Positions 54,301 through 64,000 of a DNA stretch of 64,000 nt are shown piece by piece. Numbering within the stretch: the stretch's first letter is position 1; each line of letters starts with the position of its first letter. This stretch comes from Peronospora farinosa (Eukaryota > Oomycota > Peronosporomycetes > Peronosporales > Peronosporaceae): NCBI GenBank assembly GCA_947646735.1, contig CANTFK010000218.1, positions 62,001 through 126,000 of the forward strand, read 5' to 3'. The translations under genes were made by a program, and so were the position numbers. The notes beneath the pieces are model-generated. The model saw nothing but the letters and a program-made list of their open reading frames with translations, was not told the DNA's origin and made no database searches.

Positions 54301-55424
54301 ATAAGATCGCTCCATTTGGACGGCGCTGCACTAGAACTCTGCATGATCTTTGTGTCTTTGCCCGTGTTAAGCACAAGTCCAAATACCCAGTCCGTATTTC
54401 GCAAGTTGCAGCCTCGTAGCAGCACGTTCTTGACCGAAAGCGGCATGACCTCGACACCACCACCATCACATACCGTGATTTCTACTTTGCCTGCAAATTT
54501 GTTAATGTGTGGGTTGGGCTGTTCACATTTGACGACACCGCGCAGCACGGCCAATTCTGCCGGGTTTGACAATGAGTTCATCGTAGCAGCCACAGCTTGT
54601 CGCAGTTTGAGGTTTGTTTCTCCATCCAGACTCTTGGTCTCCACGTAACAAATGCCGCTCGAAGGTTCACCTGCAGGCTCTGCGACTGCAAGCACAAGTA
54701 CATCTGCAGGAATAACTTCTCGATTCCGGATCTGTAAAAAGTCTCCAACCTTAATATCTGCCCATTTCCTGTCCACAATCTGTCCATCCTGAATGACATG
54801 ACATACTGCTGAGTTGGCTTCATTGTCGGATGTATGTCGCCGTAAGTCTTCCATGACTGCAAACACGGCATCAATAGAGATGACAAAGAACAAGACTGGT
54901 GCATTGGTCGGATATCCGTACGTATTGCTGATGCTGGGGATACTCTGCAAGACGCAGACCATAAGGAAGAAGAAATTGGCCACTTTGGTAAAACTTTCTT
55001 TCAAAAACTTGGGCAAGAACGTCACAAGGGAATACTTTGATGTCACGACAATATTCGAGCACTTGTCAAAGGCAACATTGCCCGGTGCATAGTTAAAAAA
55101 CACTTCTCTCAGCTCCGTATTCTCATCTCTATGGACACTGCCAGCAGAAGATCCCGGCGTATGCTGCGACGAATAGTCCACAAGCTCATCTTCGTTTAAA
55201 ATCTGCTCCACATCAATCTTCTTGCCCTTGCAGCGTACTTGTCTCGGTGATTGGAGCAAAGCTGGACTCCCGAGCGTATTGTAACCACTAGTACTCGAGC
55301 CAAGAGCGCTGTCGTTCTGGTTGGACGACAAGACAACAGGTTCCACGCTACCATCGAGTGAAGAACCTTCGTCTTCATCTCGTAAGTCATGAAAGATACG
55401 AGATGTGCTGCGTTTGGCCGCCAT
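51363..55424 (-). CDS. P4-type ATPase, phospholipid flippase
   Basis: Moves aminophospholipids to the cytosolic leaflet of plasma or Golgi/endosome membranes. Single exon, 1353 residues from ATG 55424-55422; in-frame GTG two codons earlier is unlikely to be the start. Long Ser-rich cytosolic N-terminus (about 1-115), then the P4 start (LPKFLKESFTKVANFFFLMV). Membrane motif PISLYVSMTSVKFLQS, phosphorylation site DKTGTLT with D498, ATP-binding sequence SPDEQALVAGAA, and hinge GDGANDVAMIQAAHVGVGIS near residue 920 are all intact. The C-terminal membrane region (YKNITLVLAQYWYGYLSG, IEYPDLYRRG) is followed by a ~150-residue Ser/Thr-rich tail. The length is within the usual P4 range. A partner CDC50-type subunit is not in the window. 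A rearranged partial copy is at 44888-45913. Confidence 0.96.
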   Translation of the reverse strand: MAAKRSTSRIFHDLRDEDEGSSLDGSVEPVVLSSNQNDSALGSSTSGYNTLGSPALLQSPRQVRCKGKKIDVEQILNEDELVDYSSQHTPGSSAGSVHRDENTELREVFFNYAPGNVAFDKCSNIVVTSKYSLVTFLPKFLKESFTKVANFFFLMVCVLQSIPSISNTYGYPTNAPVLFFVISIDAVFAVMEDLRRHTSDNEANSAVCHVIQDGQIVDRKWADIKVGDFLQIRNREVIPADVLVLAVAEPAGEPSSGICYVETKSLDGETNLKLRQAVAATMNSLSNPAELAVLRGVVKCEQPNPHINKFAGKVEITVCDGGGVEVMPLSVKNVLLRGCNLRNTDWVFGLVLNTGKDTKIMQSSSAAPSKWSDLMLSINRMIVVLCLGLFVACAVAASCYITWQTEIVRDTWYIQLSDAERDRSRFVAFIQMMFYYFLLLYQVIPISLYVSMTSVKFLQSRFMSWDLEMYHAETDTPAIVRTMELNEELGQISYIFSDKTGTLTCNIMEFRRCSINGTSYGSGMTEIGRAALTRAGKPIPSEPKLDPSVKKLPFVNFVDETLFDGMKGSAGEEQKEKILQFFEHLAVCHTVIPEKLESGEVRLSASSPDEQALVAGAAFAGFKFKSRSVGTAMVEVLGERVTYEVLDVLEFNSTRKRMSVVVRKSSGELLLYTKGADMMIYQRLKDGPAMQKLKNITRDHMEKYADDGLRTLALAIKKLDPHWFQQWKVRFDDAQGNVAEIDRRKDGKPNAIDDLMEEIEQGLELIGATAIEDKLQEGVPQCLANLTKAGIKVWMLTGDKEETAINISYACSLLGNSIQQVVVNATTCPDEETLRTKLNTAAREFMDNAKGMAGGTEKEISLIIDGEALEMALRPEIAPHLLSFAKLCRAVICNRVSPAQKAEMVKLVRDNITSVRTLAIGDGANDVAMIQAAHVGVGISGQEGMQAVNSSDYAIAQFRFLERLLLVHGRWNYIRISKLVLYMFYKNITLVLAQYWYGYLSGASGSKMYWEIGVQLYNIAFTGLPIVVVGVLDKDLPAPFSIEYPDLYRRGPDRFFFNMYTFFRWVAAAFYESLVIFVVMSYGFNASDKAAGSESRVEFGMIAFSLTVLIVNIKIWMIADRWTVLSFSLWFGSVMAWFVFATIGTQTPYIATFKVGYDEYGAFIPTAKNWGYLLVLIMGCALALGRHIAYNLYQRTFHPDLAQLLQETMGGAKYKRRLTINHVEEQTLSMSLDDVHATSYLTDFGHTDAEIVKAQHHEQQRNKSLSSTAGTFAVSGNCGVPDSYSTSVYRDSMSEDGNRVPTKMFHPTTTNQRTTGYAFSCDEETTLAESYIASNSCRLSDAISTAMRNSTSS

Positions 55425-56898
55425 AACCACACAGGTCTATTATTACTACAAGTGCTACGTAAAAGCTCTTGTTCTCGTCGTAGAAATCACTACGACTCGT
55501 AAGTCGATTCAAGTCTGAAGATGAGCAATAGAGGGCAAAAGTGACTTTAAACTGGCTACTAAATTGAAGGTTACGAGTTGTCCCGGCTCGAGCACAACCA
55601 TATGTTGAATGCGGTCTGGGTTGCCCTACCCTAGACCGTTGTAGCCACGTAGAACCGGGGCAGTATGCCCTGTTTAATATGATGCAGACAAGACAGCTTT
55701 TTTTACGTCGAGTCATCGTGCCACATACAAGTTTTGTCTACCAATCAAATTGTCAGTGCATGTTAAGGAGGTCGCGGATGGTCAAGTGTTCGACCTCGGT
55801 ATTAAGACGGTATGGTATCCGTTACGTGATCACCTCACGAAACGACGTCAAGGATTAGTTGCAATATATTGCCACAGTGTTAAAAACGAAGCGTCAAACG
55901 AGACAAGTACCGGTATGCTCACGGGATCGTATTGGGCAGAGCCCATCCCGTCTGTGAAATACCGGTACGAATTTGCCTTACTGTCTTAGTAATACAGCGA
56001 AACGAGCTCTATATAGGAGCTATATTGTCTTCACTCTGAAGGGTACTTTAGCATTGCCTGTCATTTATATTGTCATTTATATTGCTGTAGCCTAGAAATA
56101 GTTCCACCTTCAGGCGTGAACATGCTCCAGACGAAATCAATTTGCAACGGGACAAATGATAATCATCGTGCTCTCGAGTAGCTGCGATGGCTTCACGCGT
56201 ACGGTGTATGTCATAGCTTACGCCGCGTACAGTTCTGACGACTGTAGAGCGACGCTATAAAGGTTTTTTTTCTTCCAAGAAGAAATTTTGACCGAGAGCT
56301 CAAGATTGCCAGCGAGATGACGGCATCTTTCAGATTTTCTAGCTGCTAACGACAGTCTCTTTCTCGTCAACTATAAAGAGATCGGCACGCGCCAACGATC
56401 CGAAGATTATAAGGAGCAAAACGCGGTTGAGACCCTAGCGTCGTACCCTTGCGACTCATCCTCTTCTGAAAAAAGATGAGATATTCACTCACATAGCTGC
56501 GAAAGAAATAGAAAGGCTCGGCTACGTGGCGCCAGTTTGGTGTATCGATGACCTTGAATATACTTGGGGGTATCTGGTGATCTAGTCTTCATTTCAATAA
56601 GTTTCGTTTGCACTACATTTCCATGGAGCCCCGATCTGCTTTTTAAGAATGGGAGCTGGTAGTAGACTTTAACCTATCGGTAATTGATCCGGATGCTAAC
56701 ACATCTTCGGTCGCCTTGATGTAGCCCTTACGAGCGGTGGGGGCAATACTTTACTATAATTACACCCGTCGTCTTTCGGCGAGTGCAAACCCCTTCTTTT
56801 AAAATGCAACATCGGGGTATTAAGCATTCTAGTTGCGCTCGTATGGAAGGCAACCGACGATTAAAGCCTATGATGATGATGTTGTTCGAGTAAGTTAA
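55425..56898. other. intergenic, no gene recognised
   Basis: Upstream of the P4-ATPase. A 79-codon plus frame at 55750-55989 (SVHVKEVADGQVFDLGI) has plausible composition but its first codon is ATG only by context and no motif is known. The remainder shows nothing. Confidence 0.45.
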
Positions 56899-57000
56899 AT
56901 GGCCAGTGGATGGCACTTGGTGCATGTTGGTTATGCCATCCACTGGCACTTGGTGCATGTTGGTTATAGTTGGTGACAGTTGGTGCATGTTGATTGAAGG
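56899..57000. repeat. small inverted and direct repeat cluster
   Basis: TGGCCAGTGGATGGCA (56899) faces its reverse complement at about 56934, and CACTTGGTGCATGTTGG occurs twice with a third shortened copy. It may be the edge of the copia relic just to the right. Confidence 0.6.
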
Positions 57001-57131
57001 TAGTGTCGTGCAGACTCCTGGTCCCAAGTTGTACTTGCCAACTGGCAGAAGCCACGAAGAGATGTTTTTAGGACAGTAGGACTTGTATGGTAAAAAAGAA
57101 CGACAGTCTTGAAATTGCATCGTGGCTCAAG

Positions 57132-57210
57132 TGTGATAATTACAACAGGGTTATGAGGCCAAATATGGTCCCAGCATATTTGGGCTCATAACCCTGTTGT
57201 AATTATCACA
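57132..57210. repeat. inverted repeat, 36-bp arms, 7-bp loop
   Basis: Arms 57132-57167 and 57175-57210 (TGTGATAATTACAACAGGGT...) match at 35 of 36 positions, loop GTCCCAG. The right arm directly abuts the copia RT relic. Confidence 0.93.
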
Positions 57211-57440
57211 ATGGCATCTTGACTCGTTTGCACTTCGACACCAAGATACTCCGTGAGCTCTCCTTGATCCTTGATATCGTACCGCAATGTCAGCTTTGCA
57301 AATAAGTCAACCTTAACTGCTTTGTTGTATGCTGAGCGTAAAGTGTCGTCAACGTACACCAGTACTGCTGGTGTACCCGGCAAAGCTCCTATGGCTATGC
57401 CAGCTTGGCACCATGGTATTGCCTGAATACCAACAACTTG
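57186..57440 (-). pseudogene. Ty1/copia reverse transcriptase relic
   Basis: Minus frame with the copia RT catalytic block AVLVYVDDTLRSA followed by VKVDLFAKLTLRYDIKDQGE and LTEYLGVEV. Only this fragment is present; both sides end abruptly. Confidence 0.72.
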
Positions 57441-57579
57441 GTAAGATTTATTTATGCATAGGTAGATGCTTGGAGTCCCATTTAAAGTATCCCGTTACCT
57501 GTGTAACATCACCCCACAACTTAACACATATCGAGCACATTCCCAGGCGCCAACATGAAGGATCCTGACACCACTTCTG

Positions 57580-58093
57580 ATGCCGTTGCCTCCGCCGACA
57601 TGCCCGTACAAACACAATTCTAACGATGATGAAGGATTACGCAAAAGAGTTCGCATATTTGTTAACCTGGCTATTTCTCAGACCCATGCACTTGCGTATT
57701 GTGGGTCCCTTCCAGACAATTGTGAACAGTTTTGCGCAATCAAAGCATTTGCCCTGGAGCTGCACAAAATCGTTCCTCATGCTGCAGGCGTACGTCTCTT
57801 CTCTGTGTTAGGCGCACACCAAGAGCCACAATCGTCCCAGCGCAATTACCATCAAGCGCCTCGGCCAGTTGAATACGCGCTATCGGATCCAGCAAATGAT
57901 ATATTCAGCCAGCAAGTTGCCAAAGCAATCTCAAATCGGCTCAGGAGAGACCTGCGAAAAATGTGTTAGCGTTGCCAATGCTGCCATCACACAGATGAAA
58001 AAGAAACAAGAAACCATCCATAAAAAAAGTTGCTTCAGGAATGTAAAGAGTCGATATCGCAGAGCAGGTGGAAAACCCTGCCGACGTGTCTGA
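57580..58093 (+). pseudogene. hAT-like transposase C-terminal relic
   Basis: Pieces in different frames resemble the hAT dimerisation region: LELHKIVPHAAGVRLFSVLG, then in another frame NRPSAITIKRLGQLNTRYR and YRIQQMIYSASK. At least one frameshift near 57825. The identification is from pattern only. Confidence 0.5.
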
Positions 58094-59057
58094 AGCGCTG
58101 ATTGACATGATGTGGGCCGATTAAGAAAAAAGAGGCAAACACATCGCAGGGTGATGATGACAACACAGCTCTGGCTGCGTAGGAGTTCGATTGGAGCCTG
58201 TTCCATTTTGTCAAGGATGATACGTCGGTGCAAACAAATCTCGTCAATCTTGCGATGGACGCGGATGAAGACCGCTGGAGCTTGAGCAACATTTGACGGA
58301 GGAAGATCGTGTGGGGAGTGCAGGGCAGATAGCTTTTTGCAGTTATGTAGGTGTAGCAGCTTGTTGCAGGTGGCAACAGAAGGTTTTGTATTTGGAAAGG
58401 CTATGCCAGCTATACATTAGGGTCATAGCTGGACCCCTAGCCAAGCCTAAGGCTTTGTCGGGTACTGTGTCTATACTATCGTCAAGACACGATTCCGTTG
58501 AACATCTCCGATACTCATTTTTCATCATCCAGTTGTGGAATTTTTTGGTTTGACTTCTGGTGGTATGTTAGCTGTAGAAATTTCTTCCAGTGAGTTTCTT
58601 GGGCCGCATTGCATTCATTTCTTCACACTGAGCTTAAAGATTAAATTCTACGTATTTCGAACGTCCAGCATTTTTGGTGCTCCGTGATATTCTGACGTTA
58701 CTCGAACGGATAAACTGGCCCAGCTTGATCATTAAAGTTTCTTTTGGGGTTTGCCACCTGCGCAGGTATTCCGGCTGTCCAGCATCTATCACGTCTTGAC
58801 ATCTTGCAGCCGTCGTTGAGCTTGTCCGTAATCCTTCCTCTCTCTTGACCAGCCACCACTTCACTTGACTCCCCTTTCTGTTGCAGAGCTTGGTCGTTCC
58901 TTTCGCGAACGTAAATAGCAGCTGCGTGTCGCCGTGCACTCATGTGATTCGATTTACCATCCTCGAAAGATTTCTTACGCGACATCATGTACGATCAGCC
59001 CTGGTGCAAATCCCATCGTATAGCACAGTCACCAAACCAAGTCGTTGGGGCTCATAT
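58094..59057. other. intergenic, no gene recognised
   Basis: A minus-strand frame near 58634-58988 (SRKKSFEDGKSNHMSARRHA) is Lys/Arg-rich but unidentified. Nothing else is seen before the next LTR. Confidence 0.45.
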
Positions 59058-59513
59058 TGTAACGGGGTGAGCCCGTTACATAATATTGACACTTATATGA
59101 AGTGTCAATAAATATTATTATAACTAACAATATTTGACAATATTATCTTTTCCTATAATATTGTCTTTAAATCTCCTTGAAGTTGGAGATGCCTTCTCAT
59201 TGGTTGATATGGGCCATCATATCAACCAATGCGCTAACCAATGACCGATGGACGCGCGCAATGAGTGGAGGGCAAGTTGTTAACATACATAGTTGCAGTT
59301 TAATATAGTTAACATAGGTTATAATAGATTAGTTTTATTAGATAGTTAACTATATTAAATACAGTTCTCTTTTCCTCTACTTCTAAGCGTGTCGTTTAGA
59401 AGTAAAGCTTCCTCTGCCTCTTTTGTCAGAGAAGTTTTGAGGCACCTGCTTTCACTGTCATCGGTGAAGGTAGACTATACTGTAATCAGTATAGTCGGAG
59501 GGTGCCCTATACA
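59058..59513 (+). repeat. 5' LTR of third gypsy element
   Basis: Starts TGTAACGGGGTGAGCCCGTTACA, itself a short palindrome, and ends about CCTATACA before the primer site TGGTAGCACTTCG. The right boundary is inferred from that primer site. Confidence 0.65.
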
Positions 59514-59560
59514 CCTGGTAGCACTTCGTGGTCCGTTCAGCGACCACCGCACCATCCGCT

Positions 59561-60745
59561 ATGGAACCAGCGGGTGATGAACGTCATCACGCAACGCGTG
59601 ATGATTTCCGCCATTTGAGTGACCTCGAATGGAATGCGGTTCAGCGTTTGGCTGAAACCATCGGTAACCCTGCCCTTGGTGCCATGAGGCTCTCTCTTAT
59701 CGAATACGACCAACATGCAACCATCGCCAAGTTCATACAACATAAACTTGACGAAGCTGTAAAGAAAATCACCTTGCTACAGGAGAAAGGTATTCAACAG
59801 GTTGACCTGTTGATAGAACAAGGCGCTCATCAAGCTGACTTGTTGATGCAGCAGGGTGCTCAACAGTCTGAACTGTTGAGACAACAGCAGGATAGTGCTG
59901 TTGCTGCCGGGTCGACGTATACACGTCAACCCGAGTCCTTGAAGATTGATGTTTTCAAGTACAAGGCAGTCGAAATCGACGATGCTATTGAGGCAATTTG
60001 TTGAAATCGACGATGCTATTAAGGCTCGTCGCATCGATGACGATGCGATGAAGGTCAAGCTCTCCATGTCGAACTTGGCAGGACGTGGTCCTTAAGGCTC
60101 AAACTGCATGACCCATACATTTTCCCAACGTATGATGTCTTCAAGGCGCGGCTCAAACATGCGTTTGAACCACCTCGCGCCGAATTCAGGGCTCGGGCTG
60201 AGATCCTGGATTTGAAACAGGGTAAGCGTGATATACACGCTTACGCCCAACACGTACGATACCTCGTTAGCTGTATCGTACTGAACCCAATCGATGAACA
60301 CACGCAGGTTATTGTGTTCATCAAGGGTCTGACAGATGGTCCTGTCAAGACCCACCTGTTCCGCATCGAACTAGAATCGCTGGATCAAGCGATCTCTGCA
60401 GCGTAACAGGAGGACTTTAGCCTACAATAGGCTCACATCCACTCGGGATCCTATCGTCCACCGAGGCGACAGGAGGGCGGAGGTCCAGAACCAATGGACC
60501 TCTCCTATGTAGAGAGCGAGCGACCTCGCTCTCCAGGGTACAAGCGATTGCAAAAGTGCAATCGCTATCAGAAGTTGGGCCACTATGTCGTGCCCCACGC
60601 CCAGTGTCTCGTGACACTGGGAGTGACGATCGACCATCTGCCAAGAAGGGCCAGAGACGTGGGTCCCGCGCTGCTGCAAATTCGCAACAACGTGGTGGAC
60701 CATAAAAAAATGGTCGGGTTCTGTAGGGACGGAGCGCCCTACTGA
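59561..60745 (+). pseudogene. third element gag
   Basis: ATG 59561 (MEPAGDERHHATRDDF). A heptad-like Gln/Leu repeat (QQVDLLIEQGAHQADLLMQQ) leads to the capsid start. A 21-bp duplication (GTCGAAATCGACGATGCTATT at about 59966 and 59999) shifts the frame. Capsid blocks continue as FKARLKHAFEPPRAEF-like sequence, HAYAQHVRYLVSC and VFIKGLTDGPVKTHLF. The zinc knuckle is damaged (KCNRYQKLGHYVV, second Cys lost). Confidence 0.8.
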
Positions 60746-60984
60746 TCCAGCAACATCAAGAGAGTTCGCGGGACTCTTGACGAGGGTTGCTCCCAACACA
60801 CAGTCACTGTGTGTTGCCGCTCCCAGTGATGAGGTATCTCGCATCACCTTGAAGATCGAATTGACAAAGAACATGTCACTTCGCGTTCTAGTTAATTGTG
60901 GGGCGTTTGCAACTTTGTGTTTGACGCCAATCGCTAGAGGATCGTAGGCTCAAATATGTTAAGCGCGAGACTTATCCAACGAGG

Positions 60985-61590
60985 ATGACGATGCGCCTTG
61001 CAACTGGCGCATCCGTTATAGTAAAGAAACGTGTAGTGAGAATTCACTACACGCTTGAAGGCAAAAAGTACGATGATGATTTCATCGTACTTGACCTGGA
61101 TGACAAATTTGATGTCATCCTAGGATTACCATGGCTCAGAATGTACGAGCCATGGGTCAGCTGGCAGCATCGAACCGTGAAGATGCCTGCCGCTTGTTCA
61201 TCAGATGGACATCTGATGAACGTCTTGGAGCGTTCACAAGCGTGTGAATGTACTACGAGTGAGTGCGATGGCCTCACTTGTGGTTCGGGCGTTAGTACGA
61301 CTGCACAAGAACTCAGCGTGACAGACAGTCACGCTGTGGAGCAAGCTGCCGGCGGCTGTGCACAAGCACAGGCAGCGCCGAAGGTCCACCACTCGAATAA
61401 GTCGAGTGGACCGGGACATGAATGCTCACCTAGAGGGCAGCATTCACCGAAGAGTAAACCGGTTGCCCAGAAGAGGCAACACGGTAATCCTAGATCAACT
61501 GGAGAGTTGATCGTAGAGGATCTCGCTGTGGTTGCGCCACCACAGCTAGTGGAAGTCGATGGACAAGTTTCATCGAGCCTGCGGGAATAA
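60985..61590 (+). pseudogene. third element protease
   Basis: Frame with GASVIVKKRVVRIHYTLEGK and the retropepsin hairpin FDVILGLPWLRMYEPWVSWQ. The DSG active site would be upstream near 60897, where the sequence reads VNCGAFATL with Asp/Ser lost. A Pro/Gln/Ala-rich linker follows. Confidence 0.75.
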
Positions 61591-61637
61591 GTCCCCAGTG
61601 CCTTGAGAAAATAAGTCCCCAGGAAGTAACCGAGACG

Positions 61638-64000
61638 TTGAACGTCTTGGTTGATGACGGAATTAACGTAGGCGCTTATACGCTTGATCTGATCGCGCCT
61701 CCGAAGTTAACTTTGGAGATAACTCAGTTGCCTACGCTAGAACCTAAAAGGTTCTTGCGTGATCTGCGTAGTGGCAAAGTCAAGCAGATCTGTGTGCTCG
61801 TCGCAGAGGACGAGTACATGACTGACATTCGGTCAGCAACAGTTTTTGAAGAGAACGAACGGGTTCTCAGCAGCTCATCAATGGACGAAAGTGTCCTTGA
61901 TGAGAAGACTCGGATTGAACGATATACTTCGCAATCCTGGGAGTCGCTGAAGTCAAATCCTTTGTACAAAAATTTGGTCGAATTCAAGGATGTATTCCCC
62001 GAATCCGTTCCGTGCGAGTTGCCTAAGGATAAAGGTACTCGACACGAGATCGACCTAGTTCCAGGAACAAAGTATTGTGTCATGAAACAGTGGCCACTGC
62101 CTCGGGAACAGGTCGAGGAGATCGGCAAGTTCTTTGCCGATCGCCTAGCTGCGAGCCATGTGAGGGAAGCAACTTCACCTCACATCTCTCCGACCTTCTG
62201 TGTGCGCAAGGCCAAAGGAGGGTGGCGGATAGTACACGCGTTAATCAAGTTGAACGCTGCAACGATACCGGCGCAAACGCAGATATCGAGAAAGGACGTA
62301 ATCATAGATGGCATGTCTATGAGTACCATCTTTTCGTCCATGGATCTGATGAATGGTTTCTATCAGATCCTAATGCGTGAACGGGACATCCCGTACACAG
62401 CAGTGAGAACTCCCAGTGGTATGCTCTGGGAATAGTTAATGATGCCGCAAGGGCTTAGTAATGCACCAGCCAGATTCAATAGATGTGTTTCACATCTATT
62501 GCGACCGGTGCGCGATTTCGCACCGAGTTAATTCGATGATGTGTTCGTCCATAGCCCGGCTATGGACGAGAAAACCGACGTGGAAGTCCAATGACTTCAC
62601 GTCCATAAGGTTCTTACTTTAATGAGAGCATAAGTTGTACGCCAACCTCAAGAAGTGTATATTCGCAGCTAGCGAAATACCACTTCTTGGGTGCATCGTC
62701 GGAAATAACGGCGTACGCCCTGATTCAGAAAAGATCAAGGCGATCACCGACTGGCCAGGGCCAGTAGATGTCAAGGGACTAAGGAAGTTCCTTGGGCTAG
62801 CGGCGTACTTGCACAAGTACTCGAGCAAATACGCCGAAATGACAGTACATCTTTCTTGTTTACTCAAGAAAAATGTAAAGTGGAACTGGAACGCTGACTG
62901 TCAGCGTTCCTTTGAACGTATCAAGCAAAGCTTGATAAAATTCCCAGTATTGGCTATTGCAGATCAAGACAGACCATTCTATGTGGTCTGTGACGCCAGC
63001 GATTTTGCAATCGGCTGTGCACATATGAAATATGATGCAGATGGCGCAGAACGTGTCGTCTGTTATCAATCGCGTCAGCTGCAACCAGCTGAGCGCAATT
63101 AACCGGTGCATGACAAGGAACTCCTTGCCATGAAGTATGCACTGGATAAGTTTCGCGTCTATCTCTTAGGAGATATACCTTTCATTGTGTATATAGACCA
63201 TGCGTCACTACGCACGGCTGTAAGCAGTCCACACCTCTCGCAACTAATGTCGAGATGGTTGTCGTTCTTCGCGAGGTACAACTTATCCGTGGAGTACAAA
63301 CCGGGACGACTTGGTGCCGTCGCCGATGCTCTTTTACGTCGGCCTGACCTAGAGCCGACAGTGCAATCCGACTGTGATGTGAGCACCATTGTCGCCACGC
63401 TGAGTACCAGCGTCTTTTCTTCGAGCTTACTCGACGACATTAAAAGGGCATGCGCACAAGATAATGATCTTGTACGCCTGATGGAGTATCTCAAGAACCC
63501 ATCCACGCAAGCTAAGAAGTGCTTGCCTGCCATGTATCGATCTTCTCTCGATCGATACACCCAGCGGGACGGCTTACTATATTACACAGCCTTCAACAAC
63601 GACACGCCTCGTGTTGTTGTACCACCAAAACATGATCTCAGGTTAAGGATCATTTTTGAATGTCACGATGAACCAATAAGTGGGCATCTCGGCCGTGAGA
63701 AGGCTTACCTCACGGTCAGTCGCGACTTTTACTGGCCACGCCAGTATAAGTTTGTGCGCAAGTACGTGCGTGCTTGCGAGGTGTGTCAACGAGTGAAGCC
63801 TAGTCCTTCACTCCGTGCACCATTGCAGCCTCTACCTGTTCCGGCAGAGTGCTGGGAGTCCGTATCAATGGACTTCGTCTTTGGGTTTCCCAAAGACGCT
63901 CACGGGAATAATGGTATTCTCGTGTTTGTAGACAGGTTCAGCAAGATGGTGCATTTTGTTGCTGTACCTGAGTCAATCACAGCAGAGGTCTGTGCTCGAG
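61638..64000 (+). pseudogene. third element RT, RNase H and integrase (partial)
   Basis: RT blocks RHEIDLVPGTKYCVMKQWPL and FSSMDLMNGFYQILM. Stops at 62433 (Trp position of the LWEW motif) and 62529, exactly where the Tyr of YFDD is expected, giving stop-FDDVFVHS. RNase H VVCDASDFAIG and VYIDHASLRT, with a stop at 63100 in NYPVHDKELL. Integrase zinc region ECHDEPISGHLGREKAYL and CEVCQRVKP, then the core start SMDFVFGFPKDAHGNNGILV at the edge. Confidence 0.88.

Larger units (their letters stand above)
59058..64000 (+). mobile_element. third Ty3/gypsy element, plus strand, truncated by window end
   Basis: 5' LTR 59058-59513, primer site from 59516, gag from 59561, protease, RT, RNase H and integrase up to the edge. 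It is related to the outer element (same linker SSSMDESVL, RHEIDL, QWPLPREQ) but on the opposite strand and clearly diverged. Multiple nonsense codons and shifts make it non-functional. Whether it has an antisense frame like the others cannot be seen because its 3' end is outside. Confidence 0.88.

Overview
The window is nuclear DNA of a plant-pathogenic oomycete (Peronosporales: a Phytophthora or downy mildew type genome). The reasons are a Crinkler (CRN) host-cell effector with LFLAK-like and HVLV motifs, an RXLR effector with tandem LWY-type modules, short GT-AG introns of 60-130 nt, an FKS-type glucan synthase, and very dense Ty3/gypsy retrotransposons. No tRNA, rRNA or CRISPR array was recognised.

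Layout. Positions 1-19.7 kb are the gene-rich part: the N-terminal two thirds of a GT48 beta-1,3-glucan synthase (-), a codanin-1-like gene (+) whose frame breaks at an A7 run, a Lys/Arg-rich nuclear protein with three exons (+), mitochondrial ClpB/HSP78 (+), a zinc-ribbon/FYVE-like/SYLF protein (-), and a CRN effector with a kinase-like C-terminus (+). Positions 19.8-45.9 kb are a repeat island: a degraded LTR pair, then a three-level nest. An outer chromodomain gypsy element (22453-44887, minus, target duplication CCTGC) is split by an LTR of a second family (27745-42065, plus, target duplication TTTC). That LTR is itself split by a full-length element of its own family (29617-41880, minus, target duplication ACAA). 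The outer element sits inside a partial duplication of the SFT2/P4-ATPase locus found further right. Positions 45.9-55.4 kb hold a repeat-free effector gene (RXLR), an SFT2-like vesicle transport gene and a 1353-residue P4-ATPase flippase. Positions 55.4-59 kb are gene-poor with copia and hAT relics. From 59058 to the window end is a third gypsy element, on the plus strand and full of stops.

The most unusual content is (1) two gypsy families that each carry, between pol and the 3' LTR, an antisense open frame coding for a coiled-coil, basic/Ser-rich protein. In the outer element this frame overlaps the chromodomain end of pol for about 578 bp. (2) The middle-nest family has a second, intact-looking RNase H while its ordinary gypsy RNase H has lost catalytic Asp residues. 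(3) The codanin-like gene has a canonical A_AAA_AAA -1 slip heptamer exactly where the frame changes, followed by an overlapping TAATG. (4) The effector gene has a near-identical tandem 351-bp LWY module. (5) The paralogous 3' flanks of the P4-ATPase differ by an exact 34-bp inversion.

The housekeeping genes do not form an operon or pathway. They are single eukaryotic genes for cell-wall synthesis (glucan synthase), protein disaggregation in mitochondria (HSP78), and membrane traffic and lipid asymmetry (SYLF protein, SFT2, P4-ATPase). The effectors lie next to or inside the repeat-rich part, as is common in oomycete genomes. All translations and repeat comparisons were done by eye, so domain names rest on motif recognition and not on a search.
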